A DNA stretch of 64,000 nucleotides from Auritidibacter sp. Marseille-P8566 (GCA_945895375.1 CAMDEE010000003.1:62001-126000); one strand, 5' to 3'; numbered from the stretch's first letter, positions 27,618 to 36,784 are shown. Translations and numbers: made by a program. The notes: generated by a model from the sequence alone, not told the origin.

Positions 27618-28283
27618 TTAGTACCAGTTGAACTTGTTTGAGTGAGCCATCGCTCCACAAGGAGCACCGTAACGGTTCTTGATGTAATTCACACCCCAGC
27701 GAACCTGAGTTTCAGGGTTGGTAACCCAGTCAGCACCCATCTCTGCCATCTTGCGTCCTGGCAGAGACTGAGGAATTCCGTAAGCCCCTGAGCTCTTGTT
27801 CAGAGCATTCCAACGCCAGTTAGATTCTCTTTCCCAAAGCGCTACTAGACATGAGTACTGATCTCTTCCCCAGTTGTTTGAAAGAACTAACTCATAGGCG
27901 AAAGCTTTAATGCTGCCATTTTCAGGGGTCTCAGCATTAGCAACATAGATGGCTGCTGCTTCATCTCCTGTGACGATGGCCCAGCCACCTCTCTGGAAGC
28001 TAATCTTCTGCTGAGCGGTAAAACCATAAATCTGATCTTCTTCACCGGTATTGGAATATGTTGAGTTATAGGCATAGGCGGAGTTAAGTGCACCACCGTA
28101 AGGATCGATAACAGTAACCATCGCATAGCTGGCAACAAAGGAAATGGCGATGGTGGTCACAACAAGTCGCTTTAGTTTCTTAGCCAACTGAAGGTTATGA
28201 AGGTTGGTAGCTAGGTTTTTACCCAGGATGCGACGACTAATGCGTTGACGAAGAGTTGGTCTGACCAGCTCGTATCTACCCAT
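27618..28283 (-). CDS. Membrane-anchored lytic transglycosylase-like protein
   Basis: 221-residue protein with an Arg-rich cytoplasmic N-terminus (1-38), one transmembrane helix (about 39-59), a linker, and a C-terminal SLT-like domain (about 136-215). The catalytic Glu is likely E153 in WERESNW, followed by GAYGIPQSLPG. It should cleave peptidoglycan glycan strands at the cell surface. The domain is the short form common in actinobacteria. ATG start at 28283. It sits between the secreted nuclease and the zinc-finger gene on the same strand. Confidence 0.82.
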   Translation of the reverse strand: MGRYELVRPTLRQRISRRILGKNLATNLHNLQLAKKLKRLVVTTIAISFVASYAMVTVIDPYGGALNSAYAYNSTYSNTGEEDQIYGFTAQQKISFQRGGWAIVTGDEAAAIYVANAETPENGSIKAFAYELVLSNNWGRDQYSCLVALWERESNWRWNALNKSSGAYGIPQSLPGRKMAEMGADWVTNPETQVRWGVNYIKNRYGAPCGAMAHSNKFNWY

Positions 28284-28351
28284 TTATTCACCGCCTTAGT
28301 AACAAACACTAAGTTTACCGCAAGGGCCTGCTTGAGCCTAGAGGCTGGTCG

Positions 28352-29026
28352 CTAGCCCCTAGGAACTAGTTGATTAGGGCATGTTTTCAAGACACGAGCC
28401 ATGGCGTCTCGTTCGGCTCTAGTTACCCAGAGCTTGTATTTATGTTTGACCGCTATCTGTCTCGAGACGTATGAGCACCAGTACTTACGGTTTGGTGGTA
28501 ACCAGCTAGCCGCATCGCTATCACTCTTTCGGCTATTTGTTGGACCATCGACGGCTAACAGGTTTAGCGGGTCGTTATAGAAGGAGTATCTCTTCTGAAA
28601 AGAAAGTTGCTGAGCGCCTTTCTGCCAAGCATCACTAACGGCAACGACGTGATCTATTTGAACAGCGTTGGAAGTACCAACACCTCGAACAAAGTAAATC
28701 TTTTTGGCGGTGTATGGATCGTTGAGAATACCCTTGGCTACTGTGCATCTTGGAGATGACTTCCAAGTAATTGACTTCAGATCTCTCTTTAGGATGTAGT
28801 TCCGAACATCACACTCGCCGATATCTCCCCAACCATCACTAAAGAGTTCTCTGTCGTAACCAGTCTTTGGAGCTCTACCCTTTATGGCAATCTTGGCCAA
28901 TAGGACATTTGCTTTAGTTCCAGTGCTAGCGCTAACAACCAGTGGTTCGTTTACAGATGCGCTGAAGCCAAGAACTAGGGAAAGAGCTATTGAACTAGCG
29001 GCTAACCTTGCTGAGCGCTTGCTCAC
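28352..29026 (-). CDS. Secreted HNH nuclease (DUF1524/GmrSD C-terminal type)
   Basis: About 224 residues. A signal peptide (residues 1-33) is followed by a small nuclease domain. The HNH-type core reads QIDHVVAVSDAW, then NDPLNLLAVDGPTNSRKSD, then WLPPN..YWCSYV, the pattern of secreted DUF1524 nucleases. It probably degrades DNA outside the cell for nutrients or wall remodelling. I favour GTG 29026, preceded by AAGGG at seven bases, because it gives a compact signal peptide. ATG 29080 is also possible, with a longer N-region. Either way the 5' end overlaps the DivIVA-like gene upstream by 32 or 86 bases. Confidence 0.82.
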   Translation of the reverse strand: MSKRSARLAASSIALSLVLGFSASVNEPLVVSASTGTKANVLLAKIAIKGRAPKTGYDRELFSDGWGDIGECDVRNYILKRDLKSITWKSSPRCTVAKGILNDPYTAKKIYFVRGVGTSNAVQIDHVVAVSDAWQKGAQQLSFQKRYSFYNDPLNLLAVDGPTNSRKSDSDAASWLPPNRKYWCSYVSRQIAVKHKYKLWVTRAERDAMARVLKTCPNQLVPRG

Positions 29027-29561
29027 GTTGGAGCCCTTCAACAACTTTCTCAAGGAATGCGTCGACTTGATACTCTGCATAGCCGCCTCTTTTCAACTTG
29101 AATGTTGCAACTCTAAGTTCTTTCACTGTTAAGTTTGCCTTATTTTCAACCTTATTCCCCAGTTGAGAACAAAATGCATCGACCTGTCTAGTGCTATAAC
29201 CCTTGTTTGGCCACTTGCGCTTGCGAAACTTTTTCTTGTTTTTACGACTACAGCGGCCAAGCACAAGCTCTTTGACTTCAGTCAAGTCCTCTGCAAACTC
29301 AAAATACCCTTGATTCTTTAGTTCTTTACCAAACTCAGCGGCAGCAAAAGCATCTTCAAGCTTCTCTAAAGCCGCATCCACTACCGAGATCGAATAGCCG
29401 TTTCTCTCTAATTCAAAGCGAGTTGCTCTAACGTCCATTGCCGTTACTAAAGACATTGAAGGGTTGTTGTATTGCTCACGAGCAGTCTTGAGGAACTCAT
29501 CAACCTGGCTAATGCTATAGCCAAGTCTTCTTTTGCCTGCTCGGTTAAATGTGTAACTCAC
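28995..29561 (-). CDS. Small protein with four DivIVA-type GYxxxxVDxFL motifs
   Basis: 188-residue soluble protein made of two similar halves. The motif occurs four times: GYSISQVDEFL (14-24), GYSISVVDAAL (55-65), GYSTRQVDAFC (121-131) and GYAEYQVDAFL (160-170). Each half also has L..V.(E/D)(L/V)RAT.F.L...GY before its second motif. A Lys/Arg-rich stretch (about 105-118) joins them. This is the DivIVA-domain repeat seen in uncharacterised actinobacterial proteins; there is no long coiled coil. GTG start at 29561 without a strong binding site. It overlaps the secreted nuclease gene downstream. A role at division sites is a guess from the motif. Confidence 0.72.
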   Translation of the reverse strand: MSYTFNRAGKRRLGYSISQVDEFLKTAREQYNNPSMSLVTAMDVRATRFELERNGYSISVVDAALEKLEDAFAAAEFGKELKNQGYFEFAEDLTEVKELVLGRCSRKNKKKFRKRKWPNKGYSTRQVDAFCSQLGNKVENKANLTVKELRVATFKLKRGGYAEYQVDAFLEKVVEGLQREQALSKVSR

Positions 29562-29583
29562 GTATCTATTCTCTCAATACCTT

Positions 29584-30453
29584 TTAGAAGAATCTGACAC
29601 TTATGGCCATGAGCAGATATGAGATCAAAGCCGCTGGCAGCATCGAATCGAGGCGGTCCATGATGCCACCGTGACCTGGAATTAGAGAAGACATGTCTTT
29701 CACTCCAAGATCACGCTTGATTAGAGATTCCGCAAAGTCACCTAGAACAGCAGATACCAAAATGACTAAACCGAAGATAACGCCAAACCACCAAGGAAGC
29801 TGAAGGAGCCATACAGTCTGGAACACAGCACTGGCTAAACCAAACACTGCAGAGATGGCGAAGCCTTCCCAGCTCTTTTTAGGGCTTACCTTAGGAAGCA
29901 TCGGATGCTTGCCTAGTTTTCTGCCAAACAGGTACGCGCTGCTGTCAATAAGAATGACGGTTGTTACAAAAGTAATAATCCAATACTTCCCCTCAACAAA
30001 ACCACCGTGAGCAGGCTCTCTAAATAGCAAGGCTGCAAAACTCATGGTCAGTGGGAGGTAAATTACAACAAATGCTGATGCAGAGAAATCCTTGAAAGCT
30101 TCAGAGAATGTTCTCTTTAGGGTTCCACGCTTGATTAGAAGTTCAAGGCTTCGCCATAAAACTAGAGCTCCAACAATAGCTAGAACACCCAGCCACTGAG
30201 CACGTTCCCCACCGTAATAAGTCAATGGAATAACAATTAAAGATCCAACCGTCACTGGAATTCTAGGGACGTGCCAATTTTTTTGCCTTAGGGCGGTTGA
30301 TAATTCCCAAACCCCTCCGGCAACTGCGACGGCTAGGACAAATATGAAGAGTTCCTTAACTACCAGGACTGAAGCTAAAAATAGAAATGCCAGAAGTAAC
30401 CCATAGATTACTGACTGGGATAAAGATCTACCTTTAACTTCTTCGGTACTCAA
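29584..30453 (-). CDS. cdsA: Phosphatidate cytidylyltransferase
   Basis: 289-residue integral membrane enzyme that makes CDP-diacylglycerol from phosphatidic acid and CTP, the precursor of phosphatidylglycerol, cardiolipin and phosphatidylinositol. The family signature is present near the C-terminus: IKRDLGVKDMSSLIPGHGG followed by MDRLDS. About eight membrane helices. TTG start at 30453 with GAGG five bases upstream; the frr stop is immediately adjacent. It ends the pyrH-frr-cdsA run. Confidence 0.95.
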   Translation of the reverse strand: MSTEEVKGRSLSQSVIYGLLLAFLFLASVLVVKELFIFVLAVAVAGGVWELSTALRQKNWHVPRIPVTVGSLIVIPLTYYGGERAQWLGVLAIVGALVLWRSLELLIKRGTLKRTFSEAFKDFSASAFVVIYLPLTMSFAALLFREPAHGGFVEGKYWIITFVTTVILIDSSAYLFGRKLGKHPMLPKVSPKKSWEGFAISAVFGLASAVFQTVWLLQLPWWFGVIFGLVILVSAVLGDFAESLIKRDLGVKDMSSLIPGHGGIMDRLDSMLPAALISYLLMAISVRFF

Positions 30454-31014
30454 CTAGACCTCTAGCAGTTCGGCTTCTTTACGCTTTAGCGCTTCATCGA
30501 TGTTGTCAACGTGAGTCTTAGTAATTGCCTCAAGTTCTTTTTCACCACGCGCTAGATCGTCATCTCCAGCAAGGCCATCTTTCTTGAGAGCATCAAGATC
30601 ATCTTTAGCCTTACGTCTGACGTTTCTAACGGCAACCCTGTGATCTTCAGCTTTCGTCTTGACAACCTTCACATACTCTTTACGACGTTCTTCAGTTAGA
30701 TCCGGAAGTGTCACGCGAACTAGCGCACCATCGTTAGTTGGGTTAGCTCCTAGGTTAGGCATATCTCTAATTGCCTTTTCGATAGCGGCAAGAGCACCCT
30801 TGTCATAAGGAGTAACAACAATAGTTCTAGCTTCAGGGTTAGCAATTGAACCTAGAGCAGAAAGAGCTGTTGGTGTGCCGTAGTAATCAACCATTAGCTT
30901 CTGGAATAGAGCAGGGTTTGCTCTACCGGTTCTAATAGTTGCAAAGTCTTCTTTAGCTGACTCGACAGCTTTACCCATCTTCTCTGTTGCTGTTGCCAAG
31001 ATTTCGTTGATCAT
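30454..31014 (-). CDS. frr: Ribosome recycling factor
   Basis: 186-residue RRF, which with EF-G splits post-termination ribosomes. It shows the three-helix-bundle family sequence [28 protein letters not shown] near the start and [30 protein letters not shown] in the second half. ATG start at 31014, 30 bases after the pyrH stop. The order pyrH-frr-cdsA is widely conserved. Confidence 0.97.
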   Translation of the reverse strand: MINEILATATEKMGKAVESAKEDFATIRTGRANPALFQKLMVDYYGTPTALSALGSIANPEARTIVVTPYDKGALAAIEKAIRDMPNLGANPTNDGALVRVTLPDLTEERRKEYVKVVKTKAEDHRVAVRNVRRKAKDDLDALKKDGLAGDDDLARGEKELEAITKTHVDNIDEALKRKEAELLEV

Positions 31015-31044
31015 GTTTCTCCTTATTTGTGAATCTAAAAAAGC

Positions 31045-31755
31045 CTACGCTCTTACGCGAGTTCCGATGTTTTTACCTAACAGGGCCTTGGTGATGTTGC
31101 CTTCAGGCTGCATACCAAAGACCACCATAGGCATGTTGTTATCCATGCAAAGGCTAAAAGCAGTTGAGTCAACAACCTTTAGCTTCTTGATAAGAGCTTC
31201 CTGGTAAGTAAGTTCTTCAATCTTCTTAGCCTTTGGATCCTTCTTAGGATCTGCTGAGTAAACTCCATCGACACCGTTCTTAGCAACCAGAACTTCAACT
31301 GCGTGAATCTCTAGTGCTCTTTGAGCAGCTACTGTGTCAGTTGAGAAGTATGGCAGACCAGCACCTGCACCGAAGATTACAACTCTTCCCTTTTCCATGT
31401 GACGAATAGCTTTTAGCGGAATGTAAGGCTCGGTTACCTGTGCCATTGAGATAGCTGACTGAACTCTAGTATCACAACCTGCTTGTTCTAGGAAGTCTTG
31501 AAGAGCAAGAGCGTTCATGACTGTGCCCAACATACCCATGTAGTCGGCGCGAGCACGATCCATACCTCGCTGAGATAGTTCTGCACCTCTAAAGAAGTTA
31601 CCTCCACCAACAACAACGGCGATTTCTACTTTTTTAGCAGCATCTGCAATTTCTCTTGCAATAGCTGAAACAACATCTGGGTTCACTCCCAGGTTGCCAG
31701 CACCAAAGGCTTCACCGGATAGTTTCAATAAGACGCGACGTGGGGTTCCTGGCAT
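31045..31755 (-). CDS. pyrH: Uridylate kinase
   Basis: 236-residue UMP kinase of the amino acid kinase fold, supplying UDP for pyrimidine nucleotide synthesis. The sequence [24 protein letters not shown] and the ending [20 protein letters not shown] are characteristic. I choose ATG 31755 because AGGG lies six bases upstream; ATG 31761 and TTG 31770 are in frame but sit on or before the binding site. A strong terminator separates it from tsf, so it probably has its own promoter. Confidence 0.96.
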   Translation of the reverse strand: MPGTPRRVLLKLSGEAFGAGNLGVNPDVVSAIAREIADAAKKVEIAVVVGGGNFFRGAELSQRGMDRARADYMGMLGTVMNALALQDFLEQAGCDTRVQSAISMAQVTEPYIPLKAIRHMEKGRVVIFGAGAGLPYFSTDTVAAQRALEIHAVEVLVAKNGVDGVYSADPKKDPKAKKIEELTYQEALIKKLKVVDSTAFSLCMDNNMPMVVFGMQPEGNITKALLGKNIGTRVRA

Positions 31756-31808
31756 TTTCATCCCTCTCAAAGACCTGTTCGTCTCTAGTTTAGGCCCGCA
31801 AATGAAAA

Positions 31809-31832
31809 GGCTCGGTCTTTATAGACCGAGCC
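31809..31832 (-). terminator. Intrinsic terminator between tsf and pyrH
   Basis: A perfect 10-base-pair stem (GGCTCGGTCT with AGACCGAGCC) closes a four-base loop, and on the minus strand it is followed by TTTTCATTT. It begins 24 bases after the tsf stop and should end the rpsB-tsf transcript. Confidence 0.9.
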
Positions 31833-31855
31833 AATTCAATTTCAAGCTATTTGAC

Positions 31856-32683
31856 TTATGCGCCTACGCGGTAACGGACGAAAGCAGAGACGGTTAGACC
31901 GTGCTGCTCTAGTACCTTAGCAACGCTAAGTTTGTTGTCCTTGGCAAAGTCCTGCTCCAATAGACAGTTTTCCTTGAAGAACCCCTTAACGCGACCTTCA
32001 ACGATCTTCTCTAGGGCAGCTTCTGGCTTGCCTTCGTTACGAGCAGTCTCTGTTGCAATGCGACGCTCGGTGTCAACGATATCCTGAGGGACATCTGCCA
32101 TGGTTAGGTAGGTTGGGCTGAATGCTGCAATGTGAACTGCAACATCGTGAGCTGTTTCAACATCTGCACCCTTGAACGCAACTAGAACACCAACCTGTGG
32201 AGGTAGGTCCTTTGATGTGCGGTGTAGGTAAGCATCGATGTTGTCATCTGCAACAACTGATAGACGGCGAAGTTCAACCTTCTCGCCCATGATTGCAGCC
32301 TCGTCAGTGATTGAATCGCCAACAGTTCTACCAGCTAGTGGAGCAGCTAGAGCTGCCTCTACTGTGTCTGCACCAGCTGCTGCAATAGCATCAGCGATGG
32401 TTTCACCAAGAGCTACAAACTTTTCTGCCTTAGCAACGAAGTCTGTCTCACAAGCTAGTTCGATTAGGTAACCTTTGCCTGAGGCAACACGAGCAAGAAC
32501 GATACCGTTACTTGTGGTTCTTCCTTCACGCTTGGTAACACCCTTTAGCCCCTTTAGACGAAGGAACTCCATCGCCTTATCGATGTTGCCATCAGCCTCA
32601 TCAAGAGCACCCTTGCAGTCCATCATTCCAGCGCCTGAGCGATCGCGCAGAGTCTTCACATCTGCTGCTGTGTAGTTAGCCAT
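31856..32683 (-). CDS. tsf: Elongation factor Ts
   Basis: 275-residue EF-Ts, the nucleotide exchange factor for EF-Tu. The N-terminal UBA-like domain (VKTLRDRSGAGMMDCKGAL) and the TDFVAK motif that contacts EF-Tu are present, with the dimerisation/core domains after. ATG start at 32683, two bases after the rpsB stop. It is followed by an intrinsic terminator. Confidence 0.98.
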   Translation of the reverse strand: MANYTAADVKTLRDRSGAGMMDCKGALDEADGNIDKAMEFLRLKGLKGVTKREGRTTSNGIVLARVASGKGYLIELACETDFVAKAEKFVALGETIADAIAAAGADTVEAALAAPLAGRTVGDSITDEAAIMGEKVELRRLSVVADDNIDAYLHRTSKDLPPQVGVLVAFKGADVETAHDVAVHIAAFSPTYLTMADVPQDIVDTERRIATETARNEGKPEAALEKIVEGRVKGFFKENCLLEQDFAKDNKLSVAKVLEQHGLTVSAFVRYRVGA

Positions 32684-32685
32684 GA

Positions 32686-33558
32686 TTATTCAGCTTCCTT
32701 TGTAGTTTCGGTTTCAACAACTTCTGCAGGTGTCTCAACAACTGCTTCTGCTGCAGGTGCATCAGCAACTGCTGCTGCTTCTTTAGCTAGGTACGCGTCC
32801 TTCTGAGCTGCGTTGTCTAGAAGAGCTTGCTCCCAGTCAGCTAGAGGCTGTGCAGTCTCTGGCTTTGAGTGACGTTCCTTTAGACCTTCAGCAACTGCAT
32901 CAGCAATAACGCGGGTAAGTAGGTGAACTGAACGAATTGCATCGTCGTTACCTGGAATACCGATTGTTACATCATCTGGATCACAGTTGGTGTCTAGGAT
33001 TCCAATAACAGGAATACCAAGCTTCTTCGCTTCAGTAATTGCTAGGTGCTCCTTGATTGTGTCAACAACCCAGATAGCTGAAGGAACCTTAGTTAGTGTG
33101 CGAACACCACCAAGAGTCTTTTCTAGCTTTACCTTTTCACGGCTGAGAATTAAAAGTTCTTTCTTTGTGTATCCGCTTGACTTCTTGTCGTTGAAGTCCA
33201 TGACTTCAAGTTCCTTTAGTCGAGCAAGACGCTTTGAGACAGTCTGGAAGTTGGTCAATAGACCACCCAACCAACGCTCATTGATGTAAGGCATGTTCAC
33301 ACGCTGTGCTTCAGTAGCAATAGCTTCTTGAGCCTGCTTCTTAGTTCCAACGAACATGATTGATCCGCCTGAAGCAACAAGGTTCTTAGTGAACTCATAT
33401 GCCTGGTCGATGTGTGTCAGAGACTTAGCTAAGTCAATGATGTAAATGCCAGAACGGTCAGTTAAGATAAATCGCTTCATCTTAGGGTTCCAGCGTCTGG
33501 TCTGGTGACCAAAGTGAACACCGCTGTCTAGCAGCTGGCGAACGGTTACTACTGCCAT
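32686..33558 (-). CDS. rpsB: 30S ribosomal protein S2
   Basis: 290-residue S2, needed for 30S assembly and for placing S1 where present. [19 protein letters not shown] and [25 protein letters not shown] are diagnostic. The C-terminal 55 or so residues are an Ala/Glu-rich extension, as in many actinobacteria. ATG 33558 is supported by GGAG eight bases upstream; an in-frame upstream start at 33582 is less likely. First gene of the rpsB-tsf unit, behind a 287-base leader region. Confidence 0.97.
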   Translation of the reverse strand: MAVVTVRQLLDSGVHFGHQTRRWNPKMKRFILTDRSGIYIIDLAKSLTHIDQAYEFTKNLVASGGSIMFVGTKKQAQEAIATEAQRVNMPYINERWLGGLLTNFQTVSKRLARLKELEVMDFNDKKSSGYTKKELLILSREKVKLEKTLGGVRTLTKVPSAIWVVDTIKEHLAITEAKKLGIPVIGILDTNCDPDDVTIGIPGNDDAIRSVHLLTRVIADAVAEGLKERHSKPETAQPLADWEQALLDNAAQKDAYLAKEAAAVADAPAAEAVVETPAEVVETETTKEAE

Positions 33559-33776
33559 GGCAGTATCTCCTTTATGACGCAATAGTGCGTCGATCAGTTG
33601 ATTGTGAAAAGCGGTTGCTCAACACACCTGGTGCCGCATCCGATTTACCCGTAAAACTTTTGGGACTGACAAACCGGTATGTTATTCGACACGCGAAGTC
33701 GGCCTGCACATAGAAATTCAAGGGATTTATTCTTGGATTTATACGGCTGACCGCTAGTTATAAGCATAGCAGCCGT

Positions 33777-33801
33777 GTTTAGAGGTTTTCCACCCCTAAA
33801 C
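33777..33801. other. Hairpin in the rpsB/M23 divergent region
   Basis: GTTTAG and CTAAAC pair over six bases, then an A-C mismatch and two G-C pairs close a seven-base loop. The hairpin lies in the 287-base space (33559-33845) between the divergent rpsB and M23 peptidase genes. On the rpsB strand it would be upstream of the likely promoter (TGCTATGCT at about 33763-33771). No T-run follows on either strand. I see no other structure or gene in this stretch. Confidence 0.3.
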
Positions 33802-33845
33802 AGCCTTGCCTAACCCCGGCTCAGTGGGTCTTGAATACTTGAGCC

Positions 33846-34361
33846 ATGAACCTAAGAAAAACCCTTGTTTTAGTCCTTGCCTCTGCCCCAATAGGCCTAG
33901 GACCTGCCCAATCCTCAACTATTGAGACCCTTCTAGCCATGCCTTTGGCTTACCAAAGCCATGAGGACGTTGTGAACCAGTACCTAGCCCCTATGACTGA
34001 GTATGGGCAAGGTCATAGGGGTATAGACCTGCCTGCCCTCATGGGCGATCAGGTTCTCTCCCCTGCCACGGGTCAGATTAGCTTCGTTGGCAAGGTTGGC
34101 TACCGCAACCTCATCTCAATCCAGTTCGGCAATAGCTACACTGCCTCCCTTGAACCCGTCTGTTCTGATTTGGTTGAGGGAATGAGCGTGCAACTAGGAG
34201 ATCCAATCGGATTGGTTTGTGAACCTGATCCTGAATACATTTGGCACTGCCCACAAACCTGCCTGCACTTTGGGACTCGTTCTGAATCCGGCTACTTTTC
34301 ACCACTGGCAATCATCGGAGGTCTAACTCCTTCAAGGCTTGCTTACTACGCTCGAGGGTGA
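33846..34361 (+). CDS. Exported M23-family (LytM-like) peptidase
   Basis: 171-residue protein with a signal peptide (about 1-23) and a lysostaphin/LytM-type domain. The zinc-site motif HRGID is at about 57-61. The second site reads CLHFG where canonical enzymes have HLHFG, so only one of its two His residues is present. Many actinobacterial M23 proteins have this form and may act as activators of other hydrolases. ATG start at 33846. Its last 16 bases overlap the 3' end of the convergent recombinase gene. Its place between xerC and rpsB is conserved in actinobacteria. Confidence 0.82.
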   Translation: MNLRKTLVLVLASAPIGLGPAQSSTIETLLAMPLAYQSHEDVVNQYLAPMTEYGQGHRGIDLPALMGDQVLSPATGQISFVGKVGYRNLISIQFGNSYTASLEPVCSDLVEGMSVQLGDPIGLVCEPDPEYIWHCPQTCLHFGTRSESGYFSPLAIIGGLTPSRLAYYARG

Positions 34362-35251
34362 GCGCTCTTGTATCCAGCTCTAAGTCTGTCTACCGAGACG
34401 TGAGTGTAAATCTGAGTGGTTCCCAAACTGGCGTGACCTAGTAACTCTTGAACCGCACGAAGATCTGCCCCACCATCAAGTAAATGTGTTGCTGCTGTAT
34501 GCCTCAAAGTGTGTGGGCCAGCAACGCCGGTTGATGTGCCAGCAAGAAGAGTTGCTACCAGTTGATAAACAGATCTAACCCCAAGTCTTTTACCTCTGGT
34601 GTTTAGAAGTAGCGCTTGTTCACCAGGAGCAGGGTTTAATGCTGCTCTAACATCGAGCCATCTATCCAGAGCATCTCTGGCAGGTAAACCAAATGGAACA
34701 ACTCGTTCCTTTGAACCTTTACCTATTACTCGTAGAACATTTCTCCCTAAATCAGCTGAAACCAAATCAAGGCCACACAGTTCACTAACACGAGCACCTG
34801 TTGCATACAAAAGCTCGAATACCAGTAGGTCTCTGATTGCAGAAGGGTCACCTTCACTGGCTAAGGCTTTCAACTGACCAAAGACGTCATCTAGAGAATC
34901 TTTGGTCACTACCTTAGGAAGGTGTCTGTCGGCTTTAGGAGACTTTAGTCTTTGACCTGGATCTGCAACAACTAAATCTTCTGCAGCAAGCCAAGCAGTA
35001 AAGGCTCTAATTGCTGCACTCTTTCTAGCCAAGGTGCTCTTAGCTGATTGGCGTTGGCTAACTTCCCATAACCAGTCACGAAGTAGTTCAAGATCAATCT
35101 CTTTGACGTCGGTAACTTTTTTCGATTCAAGGTAGCCAGCAAGGTCTAGAACATCACTGAGATAACTCTTCACGGTGTTTGGCGAATAGCCGCGAGCAGC
35201 AGAAAGATTGTCAGCGAAGCGCTGACCCTGCATTGCTATTTCACTTGCCAT
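34346..35251 (-). CDS. xerC: Tyrosine recombinase XerC
   Basis: 301-residue tyrosine recombinase with an N-terminal SAM-like DNA-binding domain (1-95) and a catalytic domain. Catalytic residues visible are R154 ([11 protein letters not shown]), K178, H247 and R250 ([10 protein letters not shown]), H273 (LGHASLG) and the nucleophile Y282 (IYTHV). With a partner it should resolve chromosome dimers at dif. The location beside dprA and rpsB is the usual actinobacterial chromosomal xer locus, so this is unlikely to be a phage or transposon integrase. ATG start at 35251. Confidence 0.93.
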   Translation of the reverse strand: MASEIAMQGQRFADNLSAARGYSPNTVKSYLSDVLDLAGYLESKKVTDVKEIDLELLRDWLWEVSQRQSAKSTLARKSAAIRAFTAWLAAEDLVVADPGQRLKSPKADRHLPKVVTKDSLDDVFGQLKALASEGDPSAIRDLLVFELLYATGARVSELCGLDLVSADLGRNVLRVIGKGSKERVVPFGLPARDALDRWLDVRAALNPAPGEQALLLNTRGKRLGVRSVYQLVATLLAGTSTGVAGPHTLRHTAATHLLDGGADLRAVQELLGHASLGTTQIYTHVSVDRLRAGYKSAHPRA

Positions 35252-35254
35252 ACC

Positions 35255-36394
35255 TCAAAGCGTATTTGAAGTTTTCATCCAGCCACTGGAGGTTCGAACA
35301 ACTAGCCCGATTCTCTCAAGAGAGTCCAAGGCAAAATTGGCTTCACTCATGGTCATTCCTGAGATAGCAGCAACTCTTTCAGTTCCTTGCTCGAAGTAAC
35401 CAAAGCTATCCAAAGCCCTAGTTTGGTTACCAGTTAGCCCGAAGTTTGCTGATGCATGCAAAGTATCTTGGCCTAAGAGTTCAAAGAGTTCACCAGGGGT
35501 GCTAATTAGTTCTGCTCTTCGCTCTTTGATAAGGCGATGGCAACCAGCTGATCTAGTTGAGTTGATTGGCCCCGGTATTGCCCCAACTGGACGATCAAGT
35601 TCATTAGCGTGACCTGCAGTGTTGATAGAACCAGATTTGTATCCAGCTTCAACAACTATCGTTGCTTGACCGATAGCGGCTATCAATCTGTTGCGTTGTA
35701 AGAATCTCCAACGGGCAGGTGAGGTGCCAGGTGGCATCTCAGAAATGACTAGTCCTGAGTTCTTGATCTCTTCAAACAGGTCTAGATTTCTCGGTGGATA
35801 CAATCTGTCCAGACCTCCAGCCATGATCGCAACCGTCTCGCCTTTTGCATCCAGAGCACTTCGATGAGCTTTCGCATCTATACCCAATGCTCCTCCCGAG
35901 ACAACGACATAGTCTTTGGATACCGCCGACTGAACCAAATCTCTAGTTACTTCAAGCCCATAAGGACTCGCTATCCTCGCTCCAACAACAGATAGTGTCT
36001 TTTGATTCTTGAAGGCACTTCGTTTTCCCATCGCCCACATCGCAGCAGGTGCTGAGTCTCCTAAATCAAGAAGCCCTTTAGGCCAATCGGGAGAATCTGA
36101 ATTCATTAGAAACCCGGAGAGAGCATCAAGGCTATCGAGTGATCTATTCACATTGACTGTCGCTAGCCTTCTCTTCCAACACTCTAATGAGTCTTCGAGT
36201 GTTGATAGAAATGCAGGTGCTCTGAAGAAGTCTTCGGGTAGTACTGAAGCTAATTCTTTGGCAGTTTTTGCTCTTCTAATTTCATAGAGAGCTTCTTCTG
36301 TTCCAAGTATTCGTCGAAGCATTCCTGCCATCGAATCCCCTGGCTCACAGAGAAGGGTCCATGTTGCAGATGCTAATAGTTTTGAATCGTTCAC
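35255..36394 (-). CDS. dprA: DNA processing protein DprA
   Basis: 379-residue DprA/Smf protein, which loads RecA on incoming single-stranded DNA in natural transformation. It has an N-terminal helical region, the Rossmann core (VVGARIASPYGLEVTRDL, SGGALGIDAKAHRSAL, FLQRNRLIAAIG) and a winged-helix C-terminus. GTG start at 36394. The ComM/YifB and YraN genes that usually precede dprA in this locus are absent here. Confidence 0.95.
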   Translation of the reverse strand: MNDSKLLASATWTLLCEPGDSMAGMLRRILGTEEALYEIRRAKTAKELASVLPEDFFRAPAFLSTLEDSLECWKRRLATVNVNRSLDSLDALSGFLMNSDSPDWPKGLLDLGDSAPAAMWAMGKRSAFKNQKTLSVVGARIASPYGLEVTRDLVQSAVSKDYVVVSGGALGIDAKAHRSALDAKGETVAIMAGGLDRLYPPRNLDLFEEIKNSGLVISEMPPGTSPARWRFLQRNRLIAAIGQATIVVEAGYKSGSINTAGHANELDRPVGAIPGPINSTRSAGCHRLIKERRAELISTPGELFELLGQDTLHASANFGLTGNQTRALDSFGYFEQGTERVAAISGMTMSEANFALDSLERIGLVVRTSSGWMKTSNTL

Positions 36395-36460
36395 AGCATG
36401 AGTGTGAAGGAAGAGCTAAATGTTTGGATCTTTGCAGTTGAATCTGTGGAAAAGCTTTAG

Positions 36461-36784
36461 TTATTCGCCAACTGTTAGTTCTTTTGGAATGTCAAAAGCT
36501 TTGCCAGTAAGTTCTTCAATGTTTACATCTTTGAAGGTTAGAACTCTTACGCTCTTTACAAAGCGGTCTGTTCTATAAATGTCCCAAACCCAGACATCGC
36601 TCATTACTAGTTCAAAGTAAAAATCGGTGGCAGTATCAATGCGCTTGAAGTCAACTTCGTTAGCTAGATAGAGTCTGCGCTCTGTTTCAATAACAAATCT
36701 AAAAGTGTCTGCGACAGTTCTATACTCGCGGAACAGAGCTAACTCTGCCTCGCGGTCGTAATCGTCAAAATCGTTCTCGTCCAT
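36461..36784 (-). CDS. DUF2469 family protein
   Basis: 107-residue acidic protein of unknown function, highly conserved in actinobacteria directly after rnhB. The family sequence ENDFDDYDREAELALFREYR opens it, with TERRLYLANEVDF in the middle. No membrane segment, metal site or known motif. ATG start at 36784, 12 bases after the rnhB stop, so it is co-transcribed with rnhB. Confidence 0.9.
   Translation of the reverse strand: MDENDFDDYDREAELALFREYRTVADTFRFVIETERRLYLANEVDFKRIDTATDFYFELVMSDVWVWDIYRTDRFVKSVRVLTFKDVNIEELTGKAFDIPKELTVGE

Noticed and set aside
34346-35251. Tyrosine recombinase as a sign of an integrated mobile element
   Set aside because: Its neighbours (dprA, M23, rpsB) are the conserved chromosomal xer locus; no att-like repeats, phage genes or tRNA target are near.
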